Source: Trueperaceae bacterium
GTDB taxonomy: Bacteria; Deinococcota; Deinococci; Deinococcales; Trueperaceae
Assembly: GCA_007130355.1 (NCBI GenBank)
Contig: SLSQ01000161.1
Location: forward strand, 1 to 14,717
DNA length: 14,717 nt
Reading direction: 5' to 3'
Shown here: positions 7,516 through 14,653 of the stretch, piece by piece
Layout: each line of letters begins with the position of its first letter
Position numbering within the stretch: the first letter of the stretch is position 1
Notes under the pieces: generated by a model
Told to the model about the DNA's origin: nothing
Databases searched by the model: none
Seen by the model: the letters and a program-made list of their open reading frames with translations, nothing else
Made by a program: the position numbers and the translations under genes

Positions 7516-10089
7516 ATGAACTTCCGCCGTTCGCCCCGTACGACGCTCCGTGCGTTCGCTCCGATCGCGCTCGTGGTGCTGGCCACGCTCGCGATCCTGG
7601 CCGCCTGTTCCGGACCGACGGCCGTGGAGGCCCTCGATCCGGGAGCGGATGGAGCCATAGGAGCGACCGAGCCCACCACGAAGCTCCCCCACCCGGTTCC
7701 CGCCAACGCGTCCGCCGCGTCGGACCGTGCCACGTGCGTCCTGGTCGATGTCACGTTCGACCACGACGTGTCGGTCCCGTCAGGCGCCGACTGCTCGTTC
7801 ACCCGTGTGTCCGTGCGCGGGGACGTCGTCGTCGCGCCCGGCGCCACCCTCGCCGACGTCGACGGCACGATCGACGGCGACGTGCTCGTCTATCCGGCCG
7901 CGACGTTCATCGCTCGGCGCACGACCGTCCACGGGGACGTCGAAGCCGAACGCTCGGCCCGTGTCGACCTGCGCGACGCGGCGATCGACGGCGACGTGGA
8001 GACCGAAGGAGTCCAGGTTCTGAAGGTCGTGGGCGGCACGGTCGCTGGGGACGTCGAGGTCGAGCGCGGTCGCGTGGTCACCCTCGAACACGTCGCCGTG
8101 GGCGGCGACGTCGAACTCAGCGACGTCCGGGGGAGTGGCGCCGTCTCCGTCGTCGGAGCGCGGATCCAGGGCGATCTGGAGGTCGAGGACAACGGGCGTC
8201 CGGTCCACCTGATCGGCAACCACGTCGGCGGCGACCTGGAAGCGGACGGGAATCGCGACCTCACGATTTCGGACAACGTCGTCGAAGGCGACCTCGAGTG
8301 CGAGGGGAACCGCCCCGCCCCAGTCGGTAGCGGCAACACGGTCGGAGGCGACCTCGAGGGTCAGTGCGTCGGGTTCGACGCCGACCCGGTCCTCGACGTC
8401 CTCAGCGTCACCATCGATCAGGGCGACGTGAGCCTCGCCGCCGGAGCCACGACGATCCTCACCGCCACCGTCGTCACGAGCGGCGGAGCCGACGCCGCCG
8501 TCGCCTGGGCGTCCAGCGACGAGACCGTCGCCACCATCGACGCGGAGGACGGCACCCTCGCCGCCATCGCCAGCGGCCAAACCCGAGTCACCGCCACCAG
8601 CGTCTTCGACGGCGCCGTCGCCGATACCGTCGTCGTCACCGTCGCCGGCGCAGGCTCGGACCCCGTCGTCTCCTCGTTCGGAGCGACGGTCGTGCCCGAT
8701 GGCCGACTCGAACTCGCTTGGAGCGCGACCGGTGCCGACGCGTACGACGTCCACGCGCTCCGCGACGGCGACCCCAGCGACGCGCTCCCGGTCGCGACCG
8801 GCATCTCGGGCACCACCGTCACCATCGACATCCCCACCCGCGACCGACAGACCCTCCGGCTCACCGCTCGCGGCGACGGCGGCGAAACCACCCGCACGAC
8901 GACGCCCGACCACGTCGTCGTCTCGTCCGGCGACTACGACCCGTACGACGCCTTCTCCTCCGTGCCGGAACCCGAAGTCCCCGGCACCCTGCGATCCGTG
9001 CTCGCGAACGCTCCCTCCGGAACCACCGTCGGGTTCGCGGCCGACGTCGCCGAGGTCGTCCTCCACGGCGTCGACCTCGAACCGGTTCCCGGGCTGCTGG
9101 CCGACGCGCACCTCGTCCTCCGGAGCGACGTCGTGATCAGCGGCCCGCCCTCCGGCGTCACGATCCGAGGCGCGTCCGGACAACCCGCCGGGGACGACAG
9201 CCAACCGCTCACCTGGCGGTCCCGCGTCGTCCTGGTCCCGCCCGGGACCGAAGCCCGGCTCGAGAACCTCACGATCACCGGCGGCGAGTTCATCTACTTC
9301 GGTGCGGGCGTCCAGAACCACGGCACCCTGACCCTGGCCCACGTCCACGTCACCGGCAACCGCGCGTTCGGGTTCGGCGGGGGCGTCCACAACACCTCCA
9401 CCGGCTCGCTCCATCTCGACCGCTCCACCCTCGCCGACAATCGCGCCGTCACCACGAACGCCGAGATGGCCACCGAGTGGATCATCCGAGGCGAACCGGC
9501 GGCTTCCGTGACGTTCTCCGGTGCGGACGGCTACGGCGGCGGCCTCTACAACGCTCCCGGCGGCGTCGTCACGCTCGCCGACACCCCCATCCGCGACAAC
9601 GAGGTCCGCGTGTCCGGCGGCGGCGTCTACAACGCCGGCACCCTCGACCTGAACGCTTCCGACGTCACCGGGAACGTCGCCGACTTCCGGCCGTACGGGG
9701 GCCCGAGCGACTTCGGGTACGGCGGCGGGATCTACAACGACGGAATCCTGGACGTCCGGAACGGCGCCATCGACGACAACACCGTCGCGAGCCAGGGGGG
9801 CGGCCTCTACCACGACCACGAGAACGGGTTCTCGACCCTGGGGAACGTCACGATCCGGGGGAACCTCGCCGGCACCTCCGGAGACCCGGCCGACCCCGGC
9901 TACGGCGGCGGGATCATGCACCACCACTACCAAGGCGAAGAGGATCGGCTCTCCCTCGCCGCGGTGGACTTCGGAGCCGGCAACACGCCCCAGAACCTGC
10001 TCGTGAACGACCGAGGACTCCGAACCGCCGACCTCCGACCGTTCGATCCCTACCTCGACCTCCCGAACCCCGACGACCGCAACCGCTGA
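7516..10089 (+). CDS. Large surface lipoprotein: beta-solenoid (Glu column) + Big_2 + beta-helix
   Basis: 857 residues from ATG 7516, with GAGGAGG seven bases upstream. The signal peptide ends in lipobox LAAC (Cys31). Residues about 50-285 are paralogous to the preceding lipoprotein: the same TTKLPHPVP segment, the same cysteine pairs (Cys74/Cys93, Cys262/Cys284) and about ten rungs. Here the rung core is GDVE or GDLE, with Glu143, 162, 181, 200, 222, 242, 261 and 281. Residues about 290-377 look like a Big_2 Ig-like domain (WASSDETVATID, then DTVVVTVAG). Residues about 378-470 are another beta-sandwich-like segment. From about 473, GTLRSVLANAPSGTTVGFA and seven glycine-led turns of the type GGGVYNAGTL indicate a right-handed beta-helix of the kind found in secreted adhesins and surface proteins. 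No catalytic motif is evident. Likely surface-anchored; binding or structural role inferred. Confidence 0.87.
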   Translation: MNFRRSPRTTLRAFAPIALVVLATLAILAACSGPTAVEALDPGADGAIGATEPTTKLPHPVPANASAASDRATCVLVDVTFDHDVSVPSGADCSFTRVSVRGDVVVAPGATLADVDGTIDGDVLVYPAATFIARRTTVHGDVEAERSARVDLRDAAIDGDVETEGVQVLKVVGGTVAGDVEVERGRVVTLEHVAVGGDVELSDVRGSGAVSVVGARIQGDLEVEDNGRPVHLIGNHVGGDLEADGNRDLTISDNVVEGDLECEGNRPAPVGSGNTVGGDLEGQCVGFDADPVLDVLSVTIDQGDVSLAAGATTILTATVVTSGGADAAVAWASSDETVATIDAEDGTLAAIASGQTRVTATSVFDGAVADTVVVTVAGAGSDPVVSSFGATVVPDGRLELAWSATGADAYDVHALRDGDPSDALPVATGISGTTVTIDIPTRDRQTLRLTARGDGGETTRTTTPDHVVVSSGDYDPYDAFSSVPEPEVPGTLRSVLANAPSGTTVGFAADVAEVVLHGVDLEPVPGLLADAHLVLRSDVVISGPPSGVTIRGASGQPAGDDSQPLTWRSRVVLVPPGTEARLENLTITGGEFIYFGAGVQNHGTLTLAHVHVTGNRAFGFGGGVHNTSTGSLHLDRSTLADNRAVTTNAEMATEWIIRGEPAASVTFSGADGYGGGLYNAPGGVVTLADTPIRDNEVRVSGGGVYNAGTLDLNASDVTGNVADFRPYGGPSDFGYGGGIYNDGILDVRNGAIDDNTVASQGGGLYHDHENGFSTLGNVTIRGNLAGTSGDPADPGYGGGIMHHHYQGEEDRLSLAAVDFGAGNTPQNLLVNDRGLRTADLRPFDPYLDLPNPDDRNR
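9301..9933 (+). repeat. Coding repeats: glycine-led beta-helix turns
   Basis: Seven related units start at about 9301, 9376, 9535, 9616, 9721, 9796 and 9904. Each encodes GGG-[VIL]-[YHQM]-N/H followed by a short turn; examples are GAGVQNHGTL, GGGVYNAGTL and GGGIYNDGIL. Spacing is irregular (75-183 bases), so this is a protein-level repeat rather than a tandem DNA repeat. The last two units replace the Asn with His-rich loops (YHDHENG, MHHHYQG). Confidence 0.7.
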
Positions 10090-10120
10090 ACGTGCGCGGG
10101 CCGCGACCCCCGCCGCGCCT

Positions 10121-10146
10121 GCATGCGCATGCGACCGGGTGCATGC
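10121..10146. promoter_or_regulatory. GCATGC repeat cluster upstream of the IclR promoter, candidate operator
   Basis: The palindrome GCATGC occurs three times: 10121-10126, 10127-10132 and 10141-10146. The outer two, both preceded by T, are 20 bp apart, about two helical turns. The cluster ends three bases before the minus-35 box. IclR proteins commonly bind palindromic sites near their own promoters, so this could be the autoregulatory operator (inferred). Confidence 0.4.
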
Positions 10147-10149
10147 CTA

Positions 10150-10178
10150 TTGACAGATCGCCGAGAGCGTCTTACACT
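10150..10178 (+). promoter_or_regulatory. Sigma-70-type promoter of the iclR/peptide transport operon
   Basis: Consensus minus-35 TTGACA (10150-10155), 17-base spacer, minus-10 TACACT (10173-10178). Transcription would start near 10185, giving a leader of about 10 bases before ATG 10195. This is the best promoter match in the window. Confidence 0.75.
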
Positions 10179-10194
10179 CCGCACCCATATCGTG

Positions 10195-11010
10195 ATGCGA
10201 GACGCTGTCCACGCCACCCCCGACGCCGCCGAGCGCAGCCCCTACGTGCTGACCTCGGCGCTCCGGACGCTGCAGGTGCTCGGGGCGTTCGCCGTCCCGC
10301 CGCACCGCTTCGGGCTGGCCGACGTCGTCGCCGAACTCGGCATCGAACGGAACCAGGCGTACCGCAGCCTCAAGACCCTCGAGGCGGCCGGCTACCTGGT
10401 CCAGACCGACGACGCGCGCTTCGAACCGGGGCCGGCCGCCGCCGCGCTCGCGACCGCGGCCGTCCGCTTCCAGAGCGCCTCGCTGATCGACCTCGCGCGA
10501 CCGGAACTCGATCGCATCAGCGCCGAGACCGGCGAGACGGTCCACCTCTTCGTCCGCTCGGGCGACCGGGCGGTCTGCGTCGACCGACGCGAGAGCACCC
10601 AGAACGTGCGCCTGGTCTCGGTGCTCGGTCGCTCGTTCCCCCTGCACGCGGGCGCGGTGCCCAAGGCGATCCTCGCCTGGCTGCCCGACGGCGAGCGCGA
10701 CGCGGTCCTCGCGCGACTCGCCGACCTGCCCGGCTACACGCCGCGCACCACGCGCGACGCGGACGCGCTCGCGGCCGAACTGGCCGCCGTCCGCGAGCGC
10801 GGATTCTCGACCTCCGACGAGGACTTCGACGCCGCCGCGCGCGGCGTGGGAGCTCCCATCTTCGGGCCCGACGGCTCCGTCGTGGCCGGACTCAGCGTGG
10901 GCGGACCGTCGTTCCGTGTCGGCGACGACGACCTCGCCCGTTTCGCCCAGCTCGTACGCGCCTCCGCGTCGGAGATCAGCCGGCGCGCGGCGCTTGCGGG
11001 ACGTTCCTAA
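10195..11010 (+). CDS. IclR-family transcriptional regulator
   Basis: 271 residues from ATG 10195 (GTG 10192 is an equal alternative). The frame is open from 10123, but that start lies upstream of the promoter, so it cannot be used by the transcript proposed here. The N-terminal winged helix-turn-helix (about residues 17-78) includes SALRTLQVLGAF, GLADVVAELGIERNQAYRSL and the wing GYLVQTDDARFEPG. The C-terminal IclR effector-binding domain (about 90-268) shows ETVHLFVRSGDRAVCVDRRES, the segment LHAGAVPKAILAWLP, and the closing GVGAPIFGPDGSVVAGLSVGG. It should control the adjacent transporter genes in response to a small ligand, perhaps a substrate or catabolite. Only 13 bases separate its stop from the binding-protein start, so it is probably the first gene of that operon and autoregulated. 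There is no strong ribosome binding site, consistent with the very short leader. Confidence 0.93.
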   Translation: MRDAVHATPDAAERSPYVLTSALRTLQVLGAFAVPPHRFGLADVVAELGIERNQAYRSLKTLEAAGYLVQTDDARFEPGPAAAALATAAVRFQSASLIDLARPELDRISAETGETVHLFVRSGDRAVCVDRRESTQNVRLVSVLGRSFPLHAGAVPKAILAWLPDGERDAVLARLADLPGYTPRTTRDADALAAELAAVRERGFSTSDEDFDAAARGVGAPIFGPDGSVVAGLSVGGPSFRVGDDDLARFAQLVRASASEISRRAALAGRS

Positions 11011-11023
11011 AGGAGGGATCGTC

Positions 11024-12646
11024 ATGGAGAATCGTCGCCCCGCGCACCGCCCGTACAGAGCGATCCGACCGGTCGTGGCCCTGGCGCTCGCGTTCGGTCT
11101 GCTGTTCGGAGGCCCGTCCGCGGCCTTCGCGCAGGAGGCCGACGAGACCGTCGTCCTGAACCTCGCGACCAACGCCGACCCCACGCTGAACCCGTGGACG
11201 CCGGGCGCGGTCATCGAATCGAACCTGATCAACACGATCCTGTTCGACCAGCTGACCCGCTACTCGCCCGAGGACCTCACCCCCGTTCCGGCCTTGGCGA
11301 CCGACTGGAGCGCCTCCGAGGACGGACTGGCGTGGACGTTCGAACTGCGCGAAGGGGTGCAGTGGTCGGACGGCGAACCGTTCACCGCCGATGATGTCGC
11401 CTTCACCTTCAACGACGTGATCAAGAACGAGGCGCTCGGCGCCCAGAGCGCCTCGCAGTTCGCGCCCATCGACCGCGTCGAGATCACGGACGACCACACC
11501 GTCGTCTTCCACCTGAACACACCGTTCTCGGCGCTTCCGTACTACCTGGCCTCGTTCGCCGGCATCATTCCGGCGCACGTCCTGGCCGACGCCGAGAACC
11601 CGCTCGAAGTGGCGAGCTTCAACAAGGACGTCCCCGTCACGACCGGCCCGTTCAAGGTCGCCGAGTTCGTGCCCGGATCGTTCGTCCGACTCGAGCCGAA
11701 CCCGCTGCACTGGGCGGGCGAACCGCGCCTGGCCGGCATGATCTTCCGCGTCATCCCCGACCCGAACACGCAGGTCGCGCAGGCGCGCGGCGGCCAGCTC
11801 GACGTCGTCACCCGCCTCAACCCGAACGACGTCGCGGGCATCGGTAGCGGCGGCCGGCTCGAAGTGCTGCAGCAGTCGCAGAACCTGTTCTTCTTCGTCG
11901 CTCCGAACCACGACGACCCGCGCTTCGACGACCCGCGCCTGAAGCAGGCGCTGCTGACGGCGATCGACCGGCAGGCGCTGATCGACTCGCTGCTCGACGG
12001 CTTCGGCGAGATCGCGACCGGCCCGGTCGCCCCGATGCTCGGCGCCCTCTACGAACCGGACGTGCCCACCTACCCGTACGACCCGGAAGCGGCCGGCGCC
12101 ATGCTCGACGAGCTCGGCTGGACCGTCGGTCCCGACGGCGTCCGCGAACGCGACGGAGAGCGTCTCGAGTTCGCGATGCCGACCGGCCAGTTCGGCGACC
12201 TCGTGCCCGCCACCCTGCTGGTGCAGCAGTTCTGGGAGGACATCGGCGTGATCGCCGACGTCGAGGTCATGGAGTGGAACGCCTACATCCAGGACGTGGT
12301 CGTCAACCGCAACTACGAGGTGACCCTCGCCTGGTGGAGCATGCCCCCCACCGCCGACGTCGCGCCGTACTTCAGCTGCGACGCCGCGCAGAGCGGCAAC
12401 AACATCCCGAACTACTGCTCGGAGGAGCTGGACGAGCTGATGCGGGCCGGCCGTCGCGCCATCACGCTCGACGACCAGATCGAAGCCTACTCGGAGATGC
12501 AGCGGCTCCTGGCGGTCGAGCTTCCGTACCTCTACCTCTGGTACCCGGACATCCTCACCGCCAAGTCGGTGAACCTGCACGGGTTCCCCGAGATCACCGC
12601 CGCCACCGCCTTCCAGCACGCCGTCGACTGGTACGTCGCGCGCTGA
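11024..12646 (+). CDS. Peptide-type ABC transporter substrate-binding protein (family 5)
   Basis: 540 residues from ATG 11024. AAGGAGG, straddling the end of the iclR stop codon, is a strong ribosome binding site. A Sec signal peptide is clear: basic PYRAIRP, hydrophobic VVALALAFGLLFGG, and cleavage at AAFA|QEADE near residue 37. There is no lipobox cysteine, so the mature protein should be free in a periplasm. The SBP_bac_5 (DppA/OppA) fold is shown by LNLATNADPTLNPW, the segment YSPEDLTPVPALATDW, and LREGVQWSDGEPFTADDVAFTF. The central part LKQALLTAIDRQALID is also characteristic. Two cysteines near the C-terminus (FSCDAAQSGNN and NYCSEEL) could form a disulfide. It delivers oligopeptides or another solute of this versatile family to the permeases that follow; nothing in the sequence fixes the ligand. 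Confidence 0.94.
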   Translation: MENRRPAHRPYRAIRPVVALALAFGLLFGGPSAAFAQEADETVVLNLATNADPTLNPWTPGAVIESNLINTILFDQLTRYSPEDLTPVPALATDWSASEDGLAWTFELREGVQWSDGEPFTADDVAFTFNDVIKNEALGAQSASQFAPIDRVEITDDHTVVFHLNTPFSALPYYLASFAGIIPAHVLADAENPLEVASFNKDVPVTTGPFKVAEFVPGSFVRLEPNPLHWAGEPRLAGMIFRVIPDPNTQVAQARGGQLDVVTRLNPNDVAGIGSGGRLEVLQQSQNLFFFVAPNHDDPRFDDPRLKQALLTAIDRQALIDSLLDGFGEIATGPVAPMLGALYEPDVPTYPYDPEAAGAMLDELGWTVGPDGVRERDGERLEFAMPTGQFGDLVPATLLVQQFWEDIGVIADVEVMEWNAYIQDVVVNRNYEVTLAWWSMPPTADVAPYFSCDAAQSGNNIPNYCSEELDELMRAGRRAITLDDQIEAYSEMQRLLAVELPYLYLWYPDILTAKSVNLHGFPEITAATAFQHAVDWYVAR

Positions 12647-12664
12647 GGCCGCGCCCGCGCCGAG

Positions 12665-12693
12665 CGGACGCGCGGCCCTGTGCCGCGCGTCCG
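12665..12693 (+). terminator. Strong hairpin after the binding-protein gene (partial terminator or mRNA stabiliser)
   Basis: A perfect 12-bp stem, CGGACGCGCGGC (12665-12676) with its complement (12682-12693), and a 5-base loop cctgt, 18 bases after the stop. There is no following T-run, so it may protect the upstream message from 3' decay or attenuate rather than fully terminate. This would allow more binding protein than permease. Confidence 0.55.
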
Positions 12694-12718
12694 TGCGCGT
12701 TCCGGACGCGGCTCCGTC

Positions 12719-12740
12719 CGCCCGGGGCGCGCCCCGGGCG
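12719..12740. repeat. 22-bp perfect palindrome between binding protein and permease genes
   Basis: CGCCCGGGGCG (12719-12729) is followed directly by its reverse complement (12730-12740). As RNA it would fold into a GC-only hairpin with a tight loop. As DNA it could bind a dimeric protein. It lies 30 bases before the permease start. A smaller CGGAC/GTCCG stem (12703-12707 with 12716-12720) sits just upstream and partly overlaps it. Confidence 0.5.
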
Positions 12741-12770
12741 TGACCGGCCGCCCCGCCCCGCGGAGAGCCC

Positions 12771-13718
12771 ATGACCGTCTACGTCGTTCGAAGACTGTTG
12801 CAGGGCGTGCTCGTCCTGTTCCTGGTGTCGTTGCTGACCTTCTTCATGATGAACCTGGCGCCCGGCGGACCGTCGTCGCTGATCGACTTCCAATCGACCG
12901 CCGCCGAACGCGAGGCGCGCCTGGCGCGCTTCGGGCTCGACCGACCGGTGCACGAGCGGTACCTGGTCTGGCTCGCCGGAGCGATCCGAGGCGACCTCGG
13001 CACCTCGATCAACCAAGGGCTTCCGGTGTCGCGCCTGCTCGCGCAGCGGATCGGTCCGACCCTGACGCTGGGCGTCGCCTCCCTCGTGCTGGCCGCGGTC
13101 TTCGGGATCGTGTTCGGCGTGATCGCCGCCCTGCGGCGCGACCGTTGGCCCGATCACCTGGTCAGCACCGTCACGACCCTCGGCATGTCCGTCCCCAACT
13201 TCTGGCTCGGGATCGTGATGATCATCCTCTTCTCGGTCCAGCTCGGCTGGTTGCCGGCCAGCGGTTCGTACTCGATCGGCCGAGGCTTCGAGCTCGGCGA
13301 CCGGATCCGCCACCTGATCCTGCCGGCCGGGGTGCTCGCCTTCAGCCTGATGCCGAACGTGGTCCGCGTCACGCGCGCCGCGCTGCTCGAGGTGCTCGCC
13401 TCCGACTACGTCCGCACCGCCCGCGCCAAGGGCCTCTACGAACGGACGGTGCTGATCGGGCACGCGCTGCGCACCGCGCTGGTGCCGGTGGTCGCGATGA
13501 TCGGCCTGATCGCGACGGTGCTGTTCAGCGGTTCGGTCGTGATCGAGAGCGTCTTCGGTTGGGCCGGCATCGGCCGGCTCGCGATCGAGGCGGCGAACGG
13601 GCGCGACTACCCGGTGATCCTCGGCGTCACCCTGCTCGCCGGTGCGCTCGTGATCACCGTGAACATCGCCGTCGACCTGCTCTACGCGGCGGTCGACCCG
13701 AGGATCCGTCATGGCTGA
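12771..13718 (+). CDS. Peptide-type ABC transporter permease, DppB-like
   Basis: 315 residues from ATG 12771, with a weak GGAGA ribosome binding site six bases or so upstream. It begins with the family hallmark MTVYVVRRLLQGVLVLFLVSLL, the first membrane span. A periplasmic loop follows (LARFGLDRPVHERYLVWLAG, then GDLGTSI), and about five further spans. The EAA-type motif that docks on the ATPase is DYVRTARAKGL at residues 212-222, followed by HALRTALVPV. The protein ends VDLLYAAVDPRIRHG, as usual for DppB/OppB/GsiC. It forms the membrane channel with the next protein. It overlaps the next gene by eight bases (13711-13718). Spacing from the binding-protein gene is 124 bases, with strong hairpins. 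Confidence 0.94.
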   Translation: MTVYVVRRLLQGVLVLFLVSLLTFFMMNLAPGGPSSLIDFQSTAAEREARLARFGLDRPVHERYLVWLAGAIRGDLGTSINQGLPVSRLLAQRIGPTLTLGVASLVLAAVFGIVFGVIAALRRDRWPDHLVSTVTTLGMSVPNFWLGIVMIILFSVQLGWLPASGSYSIGRGFELGDRIRHLILPAGVLAFSLMPNVVRVTRAALLEVLASDYVRTARAKGLYERTVLIGHALRTALVPVVAMIGLIATVLFSGSVVIESVFGWAGIGRLAIEAANGRDYPVILGVTLLAGALVITVNIAVDLLYAAVDPRIRHG

Positions 13719-14589
13719 CGTCGCCGCCACGGCCCCGTCGCGTGCCGGCGCCCGCCGGGCCGCCCGCGCCCGCGTCCTACGGCGCATCGCGCGCCGGCCG
13801 ATCGGCATCGCCGCCGCCGCACTGCTCCTCGTCCTGACCGCGACCGTCGCGATCGGCCCGGAGCTGGTGCCCCACGCGCCGTCGCGGACCAACCCGCTGA
13901 ACGTGCTGCAGGGACCCTCGCCCGAGCACTGGCTCGGAACCGACGAACTCGGCCGCGACGTGTTCTCGCGGATCCTGTCCGGCGGGCGCGTCAGCCTCGC
14001 CGTCGGCTTCTTCTCGATGCTGGTCGGACTCACGCTCGGCATCGGCATCGGCGGTGCCGCCGGCTACTTCGGCGGCCGGGTCGAAGCGGTCCTGATGCGC
14101 CTGGTCGACGTGTTCATGGCGATCCCCGCCTTCTTCCTGATCCTGGTGATCGTGACCAGCTTCGGCAACCATCCGGTCACGATCGTGGTCACGGTCGGGC
14201 TCGGCTTCTGGGCGCAGATGGCCCGCGTCGGGCACGCCGAGTTCAAGCGCTTCCGCACGCACGAGTTCGTCGAGGCGTCGCACGCCCTTGGCGGCGGGCA
14301 CCTGCGCGTCATGACCCGCCACATCCTGCCGCAGGTGCTGCCGCAAGCGACCGTCCTCGCGACGCTCGGCGTCGGTTGGGCGATCCTCACCGAAGCGGCG
14401 CTCAGCTACCTCGGGCTCGGCATCCAGCCGCCGCTCGCCTCGTGGGGCGCCATGCTGCAGAACGCGCAGGGCTACCTCTGGCGCCAACCGATCCTGGCGG
14501 TGTGGCCGGGCCTCGCGATCGCGATCACGGTCCTCGCCTTCAACCTGCTCGGCAACGCGCTGCGCGACGTGCTCGACCCCCGCTCCTGA
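13711..14589 (+). CDS. Peptide-type ABC transporter permease, DppC-like
   Basis: 292 residues from ATG 13711, which lies inside the end of the upstream permease gene (ATGGCTGA overlap), so translation is coupled. A basic Ala/Arg-rich cytoplasmic N-terminus (residues 1-30) is followed by the first span. The DppC signature PSPEHWLGTDELGRDVFSRI comes next, then SGGRVSLAVGF and about five more spans. The EAA motif is EFVEASHALGG (185-195), followed by VMTRHILPQVLPQ. The segment ALSYLGLGIQPPLASWGAML and the ending LGNALRDVLDPRS are typical of the family. It is the heterodimer partner of the DppB-like subunit. No ATPase gene lies between it and the following reading frame, so the ATP-binding subunits must be further downstream or elsewhere. 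Confidence 0.94.
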   Translation: MADVAATAPSRAGARRAARARVLRRIARRPIGIAAAALLLVLTATVAIGPELVPHAPSRTNPLNVLQGPSPEHWLGTDELGRDVFSRILSGGRVSLAVGFFSMLVGLTLGIGIGGAAGYFGGRVEAVLMRLVDVFMAIPAFFLILVIVTSFGNHPVTIVVTVGLGFWAQMARVGHAEFKRFRTHEFVEASHALGGGHLRVMTRHILPQVLPQATVLATLGVGWAILTEAALSYLGLGIQPPLASWGAMLQNAQGYLWRQPILAVWPGLAIAITVLAFNLLGNALRDVLDPRS

Positions 14590-14596
14590 TCCGCCC

Positions 14597-14610
14597 GCGG
14601 CGCCCGCCGC
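14597..14610 (+). terminator. Small hairpin after the DppC-like gene
   Basis: A 5-bp stem GCGGC/GCCGC with a 4-base loop, eight bases after the stop. It lacks a T-run and is probably too weak to terminate. It may be chance in such GC-rich sequence. Confidence 0.15.
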
Positions 14611-14653
14611 GATCGCCCCCCGATCCCCTTCTTCGCCCCGAGAACGGAGCACC

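Noticed and set aside
7780..9933. 717-codon open frame on the minus strand opposite the large lipoprotein
   Set aside because: It mirrors the GC-biased codons of the plus-strand gene, consists mostly of Val, Gly, Asp and Ala in low-complexity order, and has no domain or signal. The plus frame has a lipobox and clear repeats.
10123..10194. Upstream ATG for the IclR regulator
   Set aside because: It lies upstream of the consensus promoter, so it would not be in the transcript, and the 24 added residues have no family resemblance.
8364..11159. 931-codon plus-strand open frame rich in Arg and Pro
   Set aside because: A shadow frame running through the lipoprotein, the promoter, iclR and into the binding-protein gene. 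Its composition is that of off-frame GC-rich DNA.
10976..12772. 598-codon minus-strand open frame opposite the binding protein
   Set aside because: No start signal and composition typical of an antisense shadow. The plus-strand protein is unambiguous.
12594..14048. 484-codon minus-strand open frame opposite the permeases
   Set aside because: Highly charged, low-complexity translation with no domain, crossing two well-defined permease genes.
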